DNA from: Pseudomonas cremoricolorata DSM 17059 = NBRC 16634
GTDB lineage: Bacteria; Pseudomonadota; Gammaproteobacteria; Pseudomonadales; Pseudomonadaceae
Direction: 5' to 3'
Assembly (NCBI RefSeq): GCF_000425745.1
Contig: NZ_AUEA01000002.1
Coordinates: 1-64,000 of the forward strand
DNA length: 64,000 nt
Part shown: in pieces, positions 38,854 through 49,616 of the stretch
Layout: each line of letters starts with the position of its first letter
Numbering within the stretch: position 1 is the first letter of the stretch
The notes under the pieces: generated by a model
What the model saw: only the letters and a program-made list of their open reading frames with translations
Databases searched by the model: none
What the model was told of the DNA's origin: nothing
Translations under genes and position numbers: made by a program

Positions 38854-38877
38854 CACGGCAGCCGATGGGCTGCCGTG
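38854..38877 (-). terminator. katG terminator just ahead of the pssA start
   Basis: CACGGCAGCC-GATG-GGCTGCCGTG: a perfect 10-bp stem with a 4-base loop. On the minus strand it is followed by CTTTTGG. It lies 70 bases after the katG stop and immediately before the pssA Shine-Dalgarno, so read-through may couple the two genes. Confidence 0.8.
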
Positions 38878-38948
38878 GAGTGAGTTGCAGAGGTGCAGTG
38901 TAGAGGGTTGCGTGCTGCACACCCAAGCGCTGGTGCGGCTGACCGCCG

Positions 38949-41297
<2,349 letters not shown>

Positions 41298-41423
41298 TCA
41301 TCGATGCGGTCGCTGCACGGCCGCGGCTGCCGGATAACAGACCCGGCAGCCCTTGGAAGAGCGTAGCCGAGGCTCATTGCAGGTCTAATAGAGCGAGTGT
41401 TGAGCGGCGATAGCCTGGCTCTG

Positions 41424-42833
41424 TCAGCGCACCACCGCCTGCAGGGCCGCCCACAGCTGCGCGACATGCTCACGCTCGGTGGGCAACGCGCCGATGGACA
41501 CCCGAACCATCCACTGGCCCTGCAACTGCGCCGGGGTGACATAGGCCTGGCCACTGTCGTTGAGGCGCTGCGCCCAGTTGCGCGTGTGCTGATCCAGCGC
41601 CGCGCCTTCGACGCCAGGCGGGCAATGGCGCAGGCACAGGGTCTGCAAGTGCACCGGGGCCAGCAGTTGCCAGTCGGGGCTAGCCGCGACCTGCTCCGCC
41701 AGCCAGCGGGCGTTGTCGAGGTCGCGGCGCAAACGTTGCTGCAGCGCCTCGACGCCTTCGCTGCGCAGCAGGAACCACAGCTTCAGGGCGCGGAAACGCC
41801 GGCCCAGGGGAATGCCCCAGTCACGCAGGTTCTTCACCTCGGCGTCGACCGACGATTGCAGGTAGCTGGGGTTGGTGCTCATCACCCGAATCAGGTGCTG
41901 CGGATCGCGCACGTAGTACAGCGAGCAGTCGAAAGCTACGCCCAGCCACTTGTGCGCATTGACCACCAGCGAGTCGGCCAGCTCGATGCCCTCCCACATC
42001 CAGCGGCATTCAGGCAGGATCATCGCCGAGCCGGCCATCGCCGCATCGACATGCAGCCACAGGCCATGGGCCTGGGCGATCTGCCCCACGGCGGCGAGCG
42101 GGTCGAGCGCAGTGGTGGCGGTGGTACCGCAGGTAGCGACGATGGCGCACGGCTGGTTGCCTCGGGCGAGGTCGTCGGCGATTGCCGCCTGCAAGGCCTC
42201 GGGACGCATGGCGAAGTGTTCGTCGGTGGCGATCAGGCGAATGTTGTCGCGACCAAAACCTGCCAGCAGCGCGGCCTTGTCCACCGAGCTGTGGGCGTGG
42301 GCGCTGGCATAGACGATCAGCGGCGCCGCCTGGGCTTGCAGGCCGCCGTGCGCCAGGGCGTAGCCGCTGGCCCGTTCACGGGCGCAGATCAGCGCCACCA
42401 GGGTGCTGGTCGAGGCGGTGTCCTGAATCACCCCGCTCCACTGGCTCGACAGGCCGAACAGTTGGCGCAGCCAGTCGAGGGTGGTTTCTTCCAGCTCGCT
42501 AAGGGCCGGGCTGGATTGCCACGACAGGCCGAGCACACCCAGACCGGTGCTGAGCATGTCGCCCAGCACCGAGGGCAGACTGGCGTTGGAGGGGAAGTAG
42601 CCATAGAACTGCGGGTGCTGCCAGTGCGACAGACCCGGCATCAGCAAGCGCTCGACATCACCGAGCAAACTGGCGAACGCCTCGCCCTGCTGCGGCGCGG
42701 CGCTGGGCAGTGCGGCTTTCAGGTAGCCGGGCGCGACCTGAGCCATGACCGGACGCTGCTCTACGTTCTGGCGGTAGTCGGCGATCAGGTCGATCAGTTG
42801 GTGGCCATGGCGGCGAAACTCTTCGGGGGTCAT
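41424..42833 (-). CDS. ddc: Pyridoxal-phosphate aromatic amino-acid decarboxylase
   Basis: The 469-residue group-II decarboxylase has the PLP lysine in VNAHKWLGVAFDCS and an HVDAAMAGSAMILPE motif, typical of DOPA/tryptophan decarboxylases. N-terminal MTPEEFRRHGHQLIDLIADY is the family opening. GGAGG lies 8 bases before ATG. The reaction is amino acid to amine plus CO2; DOPA or tryptophan are likely from known Pseudomonas homologues, but not proven here. A LysR gene 108 bases upstream on the same strand probably controls it. Confidence 0.92.
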   Translation of the reverse strand: MTPEEFRRHGHQLIDLIADYRQNVEQRPVMAQVAPGYLKAALPSAAPQQGEAFASLLGDVERLLMPGLSHWQHPQFYGYFPSNASLPSVLGDMLSTGLGVLGLSWQSSPALSELEETTLDWLRQLFGLSSQWSGVIQDTASTSTLVALICARERASGYALAHGGLQAQAAPLIVYASAHAHSSVDKAALLAGFGRDNIRLIATDEHFAMRPEALQAAIADDLARGNQPCAIVATCGTTATTALDPLAAVGQIAQAHGLWLHVDAAMAGSAMILPECRWMWEGIELADSLVVNAHKWLGVAFDCSLYYVRDPQHLIRVMSTNPSYLQSSVDAEVKNLRDWGIPLGRRFRALKLWFLLRSEGVEALQQRLRRDLDNARWLAEQVAASPDWQLLAPVHLQTLCLRHCPPGVEGAALDQHTRNWAQRLNDSGQAYVTPAQLQGQWMVRVSIGALPTEREHVAQLWAALQAVVR

Positions 42834-42941
42834 TGGCGGTCCTCCACAGGCTGGCCCGTGGCGGAGGACGCCAGCGGGGGAGCGAGGCCGGCAGTGTAGG
42901 CTGGGCGCGCGGCGGGAAGAACCGCGCCGGGCGCATAGCTG

Positions 42942-43886
42942 CTATGTCGAAAGCGGCGAGCCGCCCTGGACACTGAACTGCGATTGCTGCCACAGGCTGA
43001 ACACCCGCTCGCGCAGCCAACAGTGCTCGGCTGAACCATGCAAACGTTGATGCCAAACCACCCAATAGCGCTGGCTGTGGCGAACGAAGCCCAGGCCACG
43101 CCAGACCAGCGGATGGCGCTGACACAGCTGTTTGGCGATGTGCTCGGGCACCGTGACCAGCGCCTGGCTGCTGGCCACCACCTGCACCGCAGCGCTGAAG
43201 AACGGCACCTCCAGGCTGACCCTGCGTTGCAGGCCCTGGGCGCGCAGGTGCCGATCGACGAAGCTGTCCTTGTCACCGCCTGCGCAGATGCGCACGTGGC
43301 GGTAAGCCAGGTAATCGTCCTGGCTCAGCGCATCGACCGCCGCCAGTGGATGCTCGCGGTGCATCAGGCACACAGCGCGGTCTTCACCGAGCAGCCGGCC
43401 ATGCAGGTTGGCGGGCGATTCGTCGAACAGGGTCGTGGCAAGGTCGACCTCGCCATTGGCCAACCACTGATACTGCCCGGCCTGCCAGCTGCGATAGACC
43501 AGCGACACCCCCGGGGCCTCCCGCTCCAGCGCGGCCACCAGCAGCGGCAGCATGTGCTCTGCCACGTAGTCGGAAGCCGCCAGGCAAAAGCGCCGCTCGC
43601 AGCGCGCCGGATCGAACGCCGCAGGTTGAGGCAAGGCCTGCAGCGCCAGCAGCACCTCCTGCAACGGCTGCAACAACTGCTCGGCGGTTTCGCTCAGGCC
43701 ATAGCCGCGCCCCTGGCGCACCAGCAACGGGTCGGCGAAGGCCTGGCGCAGGTGGGTCAGTTGTCTGCTGAGTGCCGACTGGCTGCAGCCCAGGCGCTGC
43801 GCCGCGTGGCTGAGGTTCTTCAGCTGCAGCAGGCATTCCAGGGTACGCAGGTGAGTCAGGCTGAGGGAGGCGAAGGCGGCGTTCAT
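42942..43886 (-). CDS. LysR-family regulator upstream of the decarboxylase
   Basis: The 314-residue protein carries the LysR winged helix: LTHLRTLECLLQLKNLSHAAQRLGCSQSALSRQLTHLRQAFADPLLVRQGRGYGLS. The effector domain follows. It is on the same strand as ddc, 108 bases ahead, and neither has an obvious other partner, so it likely controls that gene. The effector would plausibly be an aromatic amino acid or amine. This is inference. Confidence 0.88.
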   Translation of the reverse strand: MNAAFASLSLTHLRTLECLLQLKNLSHAAQRLGCSQSALSRQLTHLRQAFADPLLVRQGRGYGLSETAEQLLQPLQEVLLALQALPQPAAFDPARCERRFCLAASDYVAEHMLPLLVAALEREAPGVSLVYRSWQAGQYQWLANGEVDLATTLFDESPANLHGRLLGEDRAVCLMHREHPLAAVDALSQDDYLAYRHVRICAGGDKDSFVDRHLRAQGLQRRVSLEVPFFSAAVQVVASSQALVTVPEHIAKQLCQRHPLVWRGLGFVRHSQRYWVVWHQRLHGSAEHCWLRERVFSLWQQSQFSVQGGSPLST

Positions 43887-43934
43887 GGGCGCGGGCCGGC
43901 AGCCGGGAACGCCTTGCGCTCCCGGCCGGGAGGA

Positions 43935-44645
43935 TCAGTCGGTCAGGCCGACATAGACGTTCTGCACGTCGTCGTGGTGATCGATGGCTTCGAGGAAGGC
44001 TTCCACCTCGGCCAGTGCATCGGCGCTCAGGCTGGCAGCGCTGACCGGATTCTTCGGCGTGTAGCCGATCTTCGCCGAGGTCACGGTGAAGCCGAATTCC
44101 GGCAGGGCCTTCTGTACCGCGCCCAGGTCGCTGGTTTCGGTGATGAACAGGGTCGAACCTTCTTCCTCGCCCTCTTCGAAGTCCTGCGCACCGGCTTCGA
44201 TGGCGGCCAGTTCCGGGTCGGCATCGCCCTCAGGCAGCGCTTCGATCAGACCGACGTGGTTGAAGTCCCAGGCCACCGAGCCGCTGGCGCCGAGCTGGCC
44301 CTTGCGGAAGGCCACGCGGATTTCAGCCACGGTGCGGTTGACGTTGTCGGTCAGGCACTCGACGATCAGTGGCACCTGGTGCGGGGCGAAGCCCTCGTAG
44401 CTGACCGCGGTGTACTGCACGGCATCGCCATCCAGGCCTGCGCCCTTGCGGATCGCGCGCTCCAGCGTCTCGCGGGTCATCGAGGCCTTTTTCGCCTGAT
44501 CGATGGCCAGGCGCAGGCGCGGGTTCATGTCCGGGTCAGCGCCAGACTTGGCCGCGATCTGAATCTCCTTGGCCAACTTGCCCATGACCTTGCCTTTGGC
44601 ATTCGCCGCGGCTTCTCTGTGTTTGGCTTTCCACTGTGCGCCCAT
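43935..44645 (-). CDS. YebC/PmpR family protein, second-copy type
   Basis: The 236-residue protein has the YebC fold: [41 protein letters not shown], then [22 protein letters not shown]. The acidic C-terminal domain includes [18 protein letters not shown]. The N-terminus departs from housekeeping YebC (usually MAGHSKW), so this is the YeeN-like paralogue. YebC proteins have been described as transcription regulators and more recently as translation factors that relieve stalls at proline-rich stretches. Specific targets are unknown. A methyltransferase gene precedes it on the same strand. Confidence 0.9.
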   Translation of the reverse strand: MGAQWKAKHREAAANAKGKVMGKLAKEIQIAAKSGADPDMNPRLRLAIDQAKKASMTRETLERAIRKGAGLDGDAVQYTAVSYEGFAPHQVPLIVECLTDNVNRTVAEIRVAFRKGQLGASGSVAWDFNHVGLIEALPEGDADPELAAIEAGAQDFEEGEEEGSTLFITETSDLGAVQKALPEFGFTVTSAKIGYTPKNPVSAASLSADALAEVEAFLEAIDHHDDVQNVYVGLTD

Positions 44646-44756
44646 GTCGACTCTCTATGTTTCAGTGGCCGGTTCTGGAAGCGACCGGCCAAGTGCGGTG
44701 CAGTTTATACGCCCTCATCGAAGGTTCGACAACCGACCCGCCGCGCCCGCAGGGCT

Positions 44757-45533
44757 TCAGCGGGTCGCCACCACGAACAGCCGCGGGAAAGCCAGCAGCA
44801 CCTTACCGTCACCTGCGAGCGGATAGTCGGCGGTAATCGCGGCCAGGTACTGCGCCTCGAACGCCTGCTGATCAGCATCATTCAGGCGCGCCAGGTACGG
44901 GCGCAGCGCCGAGCCCTTGAACCACTCAAGCACCGCCTGTGCACCGCCTTCGAGGGGGTGATGGTAGGTGGTGCGCCACACATCGACCCGTGTGCACAGA
45001 GGGTTCAGCAGGTCGTAGTAGAAGCCGGCAGAATGCCGCGCCGGCAGTTGCAGGTCGCCGAGCCTATCGGCCCAAGCCGGGCTCGCGGCCAGGGCCCGCA
45101 GATGACGGTGCGCCGGTTCATCGACGTTATCGGGGGTCTGCACCGCCAGGCTGCCGCCTTCACTGAGCTGCTCGAGCAAGTGCGGATACAGCGTGGCGTG
45201 ATCGTCCAGCCACTGCAGCGAGGCGTTGGCGAGGATCAGGTCCTGGGCTTCGCGGGCGCGCCACTGAGCGATGTCGGCCTGCTCGATGCGCAGCCGAGGG
45301 ATGCTCAGGCGCGGGCGTTGGCGGGCTTTGTCGAGCATGTCCGGGTCGCTGTCCAGGGCGGTGACCTGAGCGTGACTGCAGTGCTGCAGCAAGACCTCGG
45401 TGGAGTTGCCCGGGCCACAGCCAAGGTCGGTGGCCTGGCGCACCGGGCGCGGCGGCACGGCAGCCAGCAGGTCGCGCACCGGCCGGGTGCGCTGGTCTTC
45501 GAAGCGGGAATACTGGGTAGCGGACCAGGTCAT
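44757..45533 (-). CDS. tam: SAM-dependent methyltransferase, trans-aconitate 2-methyltransferase type
   Basis: The 258-residue protein starts at ATG 45533, with AGGAG 8 bases ahead. The opening TWSATQYSRFEDQRTRPVRDLL is the Tam signature. The SAM-binding GCGPGNSTEVL follows, then the acidic loop LDSDPDMLDKA, and ASLQWLDDH. The family methylates trans-aconitate, an inhibitor of aconitase, to its monomethyl ester. The C-terminal region includes the substrate cap. It is transcribed with the yebC-like gene, 111 bases downstream, divergently from mntP. Confidence 0.9.
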   Translation of the reverse strand: MTWSATQYSRFEDQRTRPVRDLLAAVPPRPVRQATDLGCGPGNSTEVLLQHCSHAQVTALDSDPDMLDKARQRPRLSIPRLRIEQADIAQWRAREAQDLILANASLQWLDDHATLYPHLLEQLSEGGSLAVQTPDNVDEPAHRHLRALAASPAWADRLGDLQLPARHSAGFYYDLLNPLCTRVDVWRTTYHHPLEGGAQAVLEWFKGSALRPYLARLNDADQQAFEAQYLAAITADYPLAGDGKVLLAFPRLFVVATR

Positions 45534-45631
45534 GGCGCGGCTCCTTCTGAACGAAGGCGTCAGCATACGGCAGTGGCCAGGCAATGCCAGTCACCCCGTG
45601 AGCAAGCGAATGTTACAGGGGAAAAATTGCG

Positions 45632-45660
45632 TTCCGTTTCCGCTCGACGCTAGGCATAAT
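45632..45660 (+). promoter_or_regulatory. Sigma70-like promoter of the mntP transcript
   Basis: TTCCGT (45632-45637) and CATAAT (45655-45660) are separated by 17 bases. Transcription would start near 45667, just ahead of the manganese riboswitch. Confidence 0.55.
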
Positions 45661-45667
45661 GGCCGCC

Positions 45668-45775
45668 CTTGTTGGGGAGTAGCCTGCGCACGGCCATGCC
45701 GACGCGCGTTCATGTCAACATTCTCGGCGGCTGCCGTGGCGTGAACATCTCCGGATTGGCGAGACCAACGATGCA
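45668..45775 (+). ncRNA. yybP-ykoY manganese riboswitch
   Basis: The diagnostic segments are present in order: GGGGAGTAGCC (45674-45684), GTCAACATTCTCGG near 45714, and TTGGCGAGACCAACG (45757-45771). The outer helix GTTGG/CCAAC closes the motif. The class senses Mn2+ and activates manganese exporters; the gene following is mntP, the classic target. Between the aptamer and the GTG start lie two competing hairpins, described separately. Confidence 0.93.
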
Positions 45776-45786
45776 TCCATGCCTAA

Positions 45787-45836
45787 GGTCGGGCGTGTGG
45801 TTGCGTCGTTGACTCATAGCCCGACCGGACAACCAC
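45787..45836 (+). promoter_or_regulatory. Expression platform of the mntP riboswitch
   Basis: GGTCGGGC (45787-45794) pairs with GCCCGACC (45819-45826), and GTGGTTG (45797-45803) with CAACCAC (45830-45836), which ends one base before the GTG start. The two cannot form together without a pseudoknot. No T-run follows, so control is probably at translation initiation. Confidence 0.6.
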
Positions 45837-45837
45837 C

Positions 45838-46404
45838 GTGAACCCGATATCCCTCATCTTCCTGGCTTTCGCCATGTCCACCGACGCCTTCGCCGCGGCC
45901 ATCGGCAAGGGCGCCAGCCTGCACAAACCGCGTCTGAGCGAGGCCCTGCGCACCGGCCTGATCTTCGGCGTCATCGAAGCCATCACCCCGCTGATCGGCT
46001 GGGCCATCGGCCAGGCCGCCACCGACTACGTGCAGAACTGGGATCACTGGATCGCCTTCACCCTGTTGCTGCTGCTCGGCCTGCACATGATCTACAACGG
46101 CTTCAAGGACGACCACGAAGAGGCCGAGAAGCCCAACCAGCATGGTTTCCTGATTCTCGCCGTCACCGCCTTCGCCACCAGCATCGATGCCCTGGCCGTG
46201 GGCGTGGGCCTGGCGTTCGTCGACGTCAACATTCTGGTCGCGGCGCTGGCCATCGGCCTTGCCACCACCCTGATGGTGACCCTCGGCGTGATGCTCGGCC
46301 GCGCCCTGGGCACGGTGGTCGGCAAGCGTGCCGAAATCATCGGCGGTGTGGTGCTGATGCTGATCGGCGCGACCATTTTGTATGAGCACCTCTCGGTGCA
46401 GTGA
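45838..46404 (+). CDS. mntP: Manganese exporter MntP
   Basis: The 188-residue protein has six helices as two three-helix repeats. The opening [22 protein letters not shown] and the later [16 protein letters not shown] carry the paired Asp residues used for Mn2+. It uses a GTG start (45838). It pumps Mn2+ out of the cytoplasm and is switched on by the yybP-ykoY element upstream. It has no partner gene; ppnN follows 147 bases on with its own Shine-Dalgarno. Confidence 0.96.
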   Translation: MNPISLIFLAFAMSTDAFAAAIGKGASLHKPRLSEALRTGLIFGVIEAITPLIGWAIGQAATDYVQNWDHWIAFTLLLLLGLHMIYNGFKDDHEEAEKPNQHGFLILAVTAFATSIDALAVGVGLAFVDVNILVAALAIGLATTLMVTLGVMLGRALGTVVGKRAEIIGGVVLMLIGATILYEHLSVQ

Positions 46405-46551
46405 TGGCATGGCCGCGCAGTCCGCGCATGTCCAGTGCATGGCCTGCGGGACCGCGCGGCAACGCTTTTCATCTGCCCTCTCGTTGCCGCCCCGATTTGT
46501 CGGTATGGTGGCGACACAGAAGGATGTTTTACATGCACAGGAAAGACTTAG

Positions 46552-47925
46552 ATGCCCCAACGCAAAGTCATCAACGCATCCGTCAGCCCCAAAGGCAGCC
46601 TCGAGACGCTGTCGCAACGCGAAGTTCAGCAACTGAGTGAAATGGGTACCGGTACCCTCTATACCCTGTTCCGCCAGTGCGCCCTGGCCATCCTCAATAC
46701 TGGCGCCCATGTCGACAACGCCAAGACCATCCTCGAAGCCTACAAGGACTTCGAAGTGCGCATTCACCAGCAGGACCGCGGCGTGCGCCTGGAACTGCTG
46801 AACGCCCCGGCCGACGCCTTCGTCGACGGCGAAATGATCGCCAGCACCCGGGAAATGCTCTTCAGCGCCCTGCGCGACATCGTCTACACCGAAAGCGAGC
46901 TGAACAGCCAGCGCATCGACCTGGACAGCTCGCAAGGCCTCACCGATTACGTTTTCCACCTGCTGCGCAACGCCCGTACCCTGCGCCCCGGCGTCGAGCC
47001 GAAGATGGTGGTGTGCTGGGGCGGTCACTCGATCAGCAACGAGGAATACCAGTACACCAAGAAAGTCGGCCATGAACTGGGCCTGCGCAAGCTCGATATC
47101 TGCACCGGCTGCGGCCCGGGCGTGATGAAGGGGCCAATGAAAGGCGCCACCATCGCCCACGCCAAGCAGCGCATGCAGGGCAGCCGTTACCTGGGCCTGA
47201 CCGAGCCGGGCATCATCGCCGCCGAGGCGCCGAACCCGATCGTCAACGAGCTGGTGATCCTGCCGGATATCGAAAAACGCCTAGAGGCCTTCGTGCGGGT
47301 CGGCCACGGCATCATCATCTTCCCGGGCGGCGCCGGTACGGCCGAGGAGTTCCTCTACCTGCTGGGCATCCTCATGCACCCGGACAACGCCTCGCTGCCG
47401 TTCCCGGTGGTGCTCACCGGCCCGCGCAGCGCCGAAGCGTTCCTCCAGCAGTTGCACGACTTCGTCGGCGCGACCCTGGGCGAAGATGCCCAGCGGCATT
47501 ATCAGATCATCATCGACGACCCGGCCGAAGTGGCGCGGCAGATGGTCGAAGGGCTCAAGGCGGTCAAGCAGTTCCGCCGCGAGCGCAACGACGCCTTCCA
47601 CTTCAACTGGCTGCTGAAAATCGACGAGGGCTTCCAGCACCCCTTCGATCCCACTCACGAAAACATGGCCAATCTGGCCCTGCGCCGCGAACTGCCCCCG
47701 CATCAGTTGGCCGCCAACCTGCGCCGAGCGTTCTCTGGCATCGTCGCCGGCAACGTCAAGGACAACGGCATCCGCCTGATCGAGAAACACGGCCCGTATC
47801 AGATCCGCGGCGACAATGCCGTGCTCGATCCGCTCGGGCGGCTGTTGCAGGCATTCGTCGATCAACACCGGATGAAACTGCCCGGCGGTGCGGCGTACGT
47901 GCCGTGCTATCAGGTCGTGACCTGA
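46552..47925 (+). CDS. ppnN: Nucleotide 5'-monophosphate nucleosidase (LOG family)
   Basis: The 457-residue protein matches PpnN (YgdH). After the N-terminal helical domain, the LOG catalytic core has ICTGCGPGVMKGPMKGA and the signature PGGAGTAEE (258-266). It cleaves purine (and pyrimidine) nucleoside monophosphates to base and ribose 5-phosphate and is a target of (p)ppGpp in E. coli. The C-terminal domain, including DNAVLDPLGRLLQ, is the regulatory part. AGGAAA precedes the ATG. The length agrees with the E. coli enzyme (454). Confidence 0.94.
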   Translation: MPQRKVINASVSPKGSLETLSQREVQQLSEMGTGTLYTLFRQCALAILNTGAHVDNAKTILEAYKDFEVRIHQQDRGVRLELLNAPADAFVDGEMIASTREMLFSALRDIVYTESELNSQRIDLDSSQGLTDYVFHLLRNARTLRPGVEPKMVVCWGGHSISNEEYQYTKKVGHELGLRKLDICTGCGPGVMKGPMKGATIAHAKQRMQGSRYLGLTEPGIIAAEAPNPIVNELVILPDIEKRLEAFVRVGHGIIIFPGGAGTAEEFLYLLGILMHPDNASLPFPVVLTGPRSAEAFLQQLHDFVGATLGEDAQRHYQIIIDDPAEVARQMVEGLKAVKQFRRERNDAFHFNWLLKIDEGFQHPFDPTHENMANLALRRELPPHQLAANLRRAFSGIVAGNVKDNGIRLIEKHGPYQIRGDNAVLDPLGRLLQAFVDQHRMKLPGGAAYVPCYQVVT

Positions 47926-47940
47926 GGCCCTGGGTAGCGC

Positions 47941-47969
47941 GGTCCTGAGCCTGTCGAAAGGTCAGGGCC
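47941..47969 (+). terminator. Probable terminator after ppnN
   Basis: GGTCCTGAGCCT and AGGTCAGGGCC form a near-perfect stem with one G-T pair and one bulge around GTCGAA. No strong T-run follows, so it is a probable terminator at best. Confidence 0.4.
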
Positions 47970-48121
47970 GCTGCCCGTTTCGCAACATCCCGCAGACATT
48001 TCCTACGCCAAGCGGTGAACCGACCGCGAAAAAAACAGTCTTTCGCTGACGATCGGAGCCCCCGGTCGGATCGCGGCCCTGCCCATGGGCCTTCATTTGT
48101 CCAGCTCCAGCGAAGATCGAC

Positions 48122-48772
48122 ATGCCTGATTCCCGCCCTGCCTTCTCCGCCCTTCCCGCCCTGCGCGGCGGCCTGTTCGCCGCCTTGGCCTTTCTCGCCG
48201 TGCCGGCCCATGCCGAGGAGCCGGCCAGCACCGCCCGCTGGGTCAGCGACAGCCTGACCACCTACGTACGCAGCGGCCCCACCGACGGTCACCGCATCGT
48301 CGGCAATCTCAAGTCCGGGCAGAAAGTCACCTTGCTCAACACCCAGGGCAACTACAGCCAGGTGCGCGGCGAAAGCGGTGATCAGGTGTGGATTCTGAGC
48401 AGCGACCTGCAAGCCGTGCCCGGCCAGAACGAACGCCTGCCGCAGCTCGACGCCGAGGTGGCGCAGTTGTCGGAGAAGCTCAAGACCATCGATGACAGCT
48501 GGAAGACCCGCGTGCAGGGCATGCAGGAGACCCTCGACTCGCGCAAGGCGCTGGTCGACGAACTGCAGACCCGCAACAGCGCCCTGAGCGAGCAGCTCGA
48601 ACAGAGCCAGTCGCAGCTTCGCGACACCCAGGCCCGCCTGGGCGATGAGAACAAACAGGTGATGATGCGCTACATGGTCTACGGCGGTAGCATCGCCGGC
48701 GCCGGCCTGCTGGTCGGCCTGATCCTTCCGGCACTGACCCGCGGGCGCAAGCGCAACGACCGCTGGTTCTGA
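48122..48772 (+). CDS. TIGR04211-type SH3 domain, membrane-anchored protein
   Basis: The 216-residue protein has a signal peptide (FAALAFLAVPAHAEE), a bacterial SH3 domain (WVSDSLTTYVRSGPTDGHRIVGNLKSGQKVTLL to WILSSDL), then a long coiled coil (about residues 105-175). A single membrane helix near the C-terminus (YGGSIAGAGLLVGLILPAL) is followed by a basic tail. The SH3 domain is therefore periplasmic and may bind peptidoglycan. The family is called TIGR04211 and its function is unknown. Confidence 0.9.
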   Translation: MPDSRPAFSALPALRGGLFAALAFLAVPAHAEEPASTARWVSDSLTTYVRSGPTDGHRIVGNLKSGQKVTLLNTQGNYSQVRGESGDQVWILSSDLQAVPGQNERLPQLDAEVAQLSEKLKTIDDSWKTRVQGMQETLDSRKALVDELQTRNSALSEQLEQSQSQLRDTQARLGDENKQVMMRYMVYGGSIAGAGLLVGLILPALTRGRKRNDRWF

Positions 48773-48784
48773 ACGGCTGAACAC

Positions 48785-48819
48785 GAACAGCGACCGGCCA
48801 ATCGGCCTGGCCGCTGTTC
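48785..48819. terminator. Bidirectional terminator hairpin
   Basis: GAACAGCG, GGCC and their mirror images GGCC, CGCTGTTC form an extended stem around AATC, between convergent genes. T-rich runs on either side are weak. Confidence 0.65.
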
Positions 48820-48845
48820 ATCGCTTCGTTCGTTGGCCCCGCTCG

Positions 48846-49469
48846 TCAGATCGGCGCCTGGGGAATACGCGCATTCCATAGCTCACGATATCGCTCACGC
48901 CAGCCTGGACTACAGTGGTCCAGCCACTCCAAGGTCGCGGCAATCGAGTCGGGGCTGACGAGAAAGCGCGTGATGTGATCCTCGATGCTCTCGGCAGACA
49001 CGTGCAGCAAGTCCAGATAGCCGTTGAACGAGTCGGCCAGCACGACATATTCATCGCCTTGCTGACGGCGCCCGGTCCAGGCCGGCAGGCCCGCGACCAT
49101 TGCCGCAACCTCCTGACGCCCGTCGCGCAGATCCAGCAGCAGCACACTTGCACCACCGTCACGGCCAATGGGCAGCAGGCCGGACGCGGGGAAATCTTCC
49201 ACCGCGCGCAGTTGCTCCAGCTCGTAAGGATTGAAGTCGCAGCGTTCGTGCAGATCCAGACCATGCAGGGTGAAGCTGAGGTTTTCTGTATCGCCATTGG
49301 CCAGGGTGGCGACCACGTCGTATTCGAACGTGGCGCCGTTGCAGGCGCGCAGAAAAGCACGGTAATCCTCTGGCAGGCGCGCGCCCAGGCGGGTTTCGAG
49401 CGTTGCGATGGCCTCATCGCTTGGGGCTTGCTGCGCGTCTTCGAACAGGAGTCCACGGTATTGGGTCAA
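48846..49469 (-). CDS. SMI1/KNR4 family protein
   Basis: The 207-residue protein has the SMI1/KNR4 (SUKH) fold opening: ETRLGARLPEDYRAFLRACNGATF, then LLPIGRDGGASVLLLDLRDGRQEV and the aspartate pattern DSFNGYLDLLHV. The start is a TTG (49469), with GAGG 6 bases ahead. SUKH proteins are often immunity proteins for nuclease toxins; no toxin is adjacent here. It may be an orphan immunity gene or a housekeeping SMI1 relative. The Rhs locus lies 47 kb away, so no link is implied. Confidence 0.82.
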   Translation of the reverse strand: MTQYRGLLFEDAQQAPSDEAIATLETRLGARLPEDYRAFLRACNGATFEYDVVATLANGDTENLSFTLHGLDLHERCDFNPYELEQLRAVEDFPASGLLPIGRDGGASVLLLDLRDGRQEVAAMVAGLPAWTGRRQQGDEYVVLADSFNGYLDLLHVSAESIEDHITRFLVSPDSIAATLEWLDHCSPGWRERYRELWNARIPQAPI

Positions 49470-49616
49470 TGGAGCCTCGGTGCGGTGGGCACTACGCCAT
49501 TGTGCTGTGGCTCAGACCGCCGCAGTCAGCGGTGGTTCGGTGACCCGGTTCGACCACGATGGGCTGCGCTGCCGGCCCTTGCGAAGCCGCTGCGTGACCC
49601 ATCGCGGACAGGCCGT

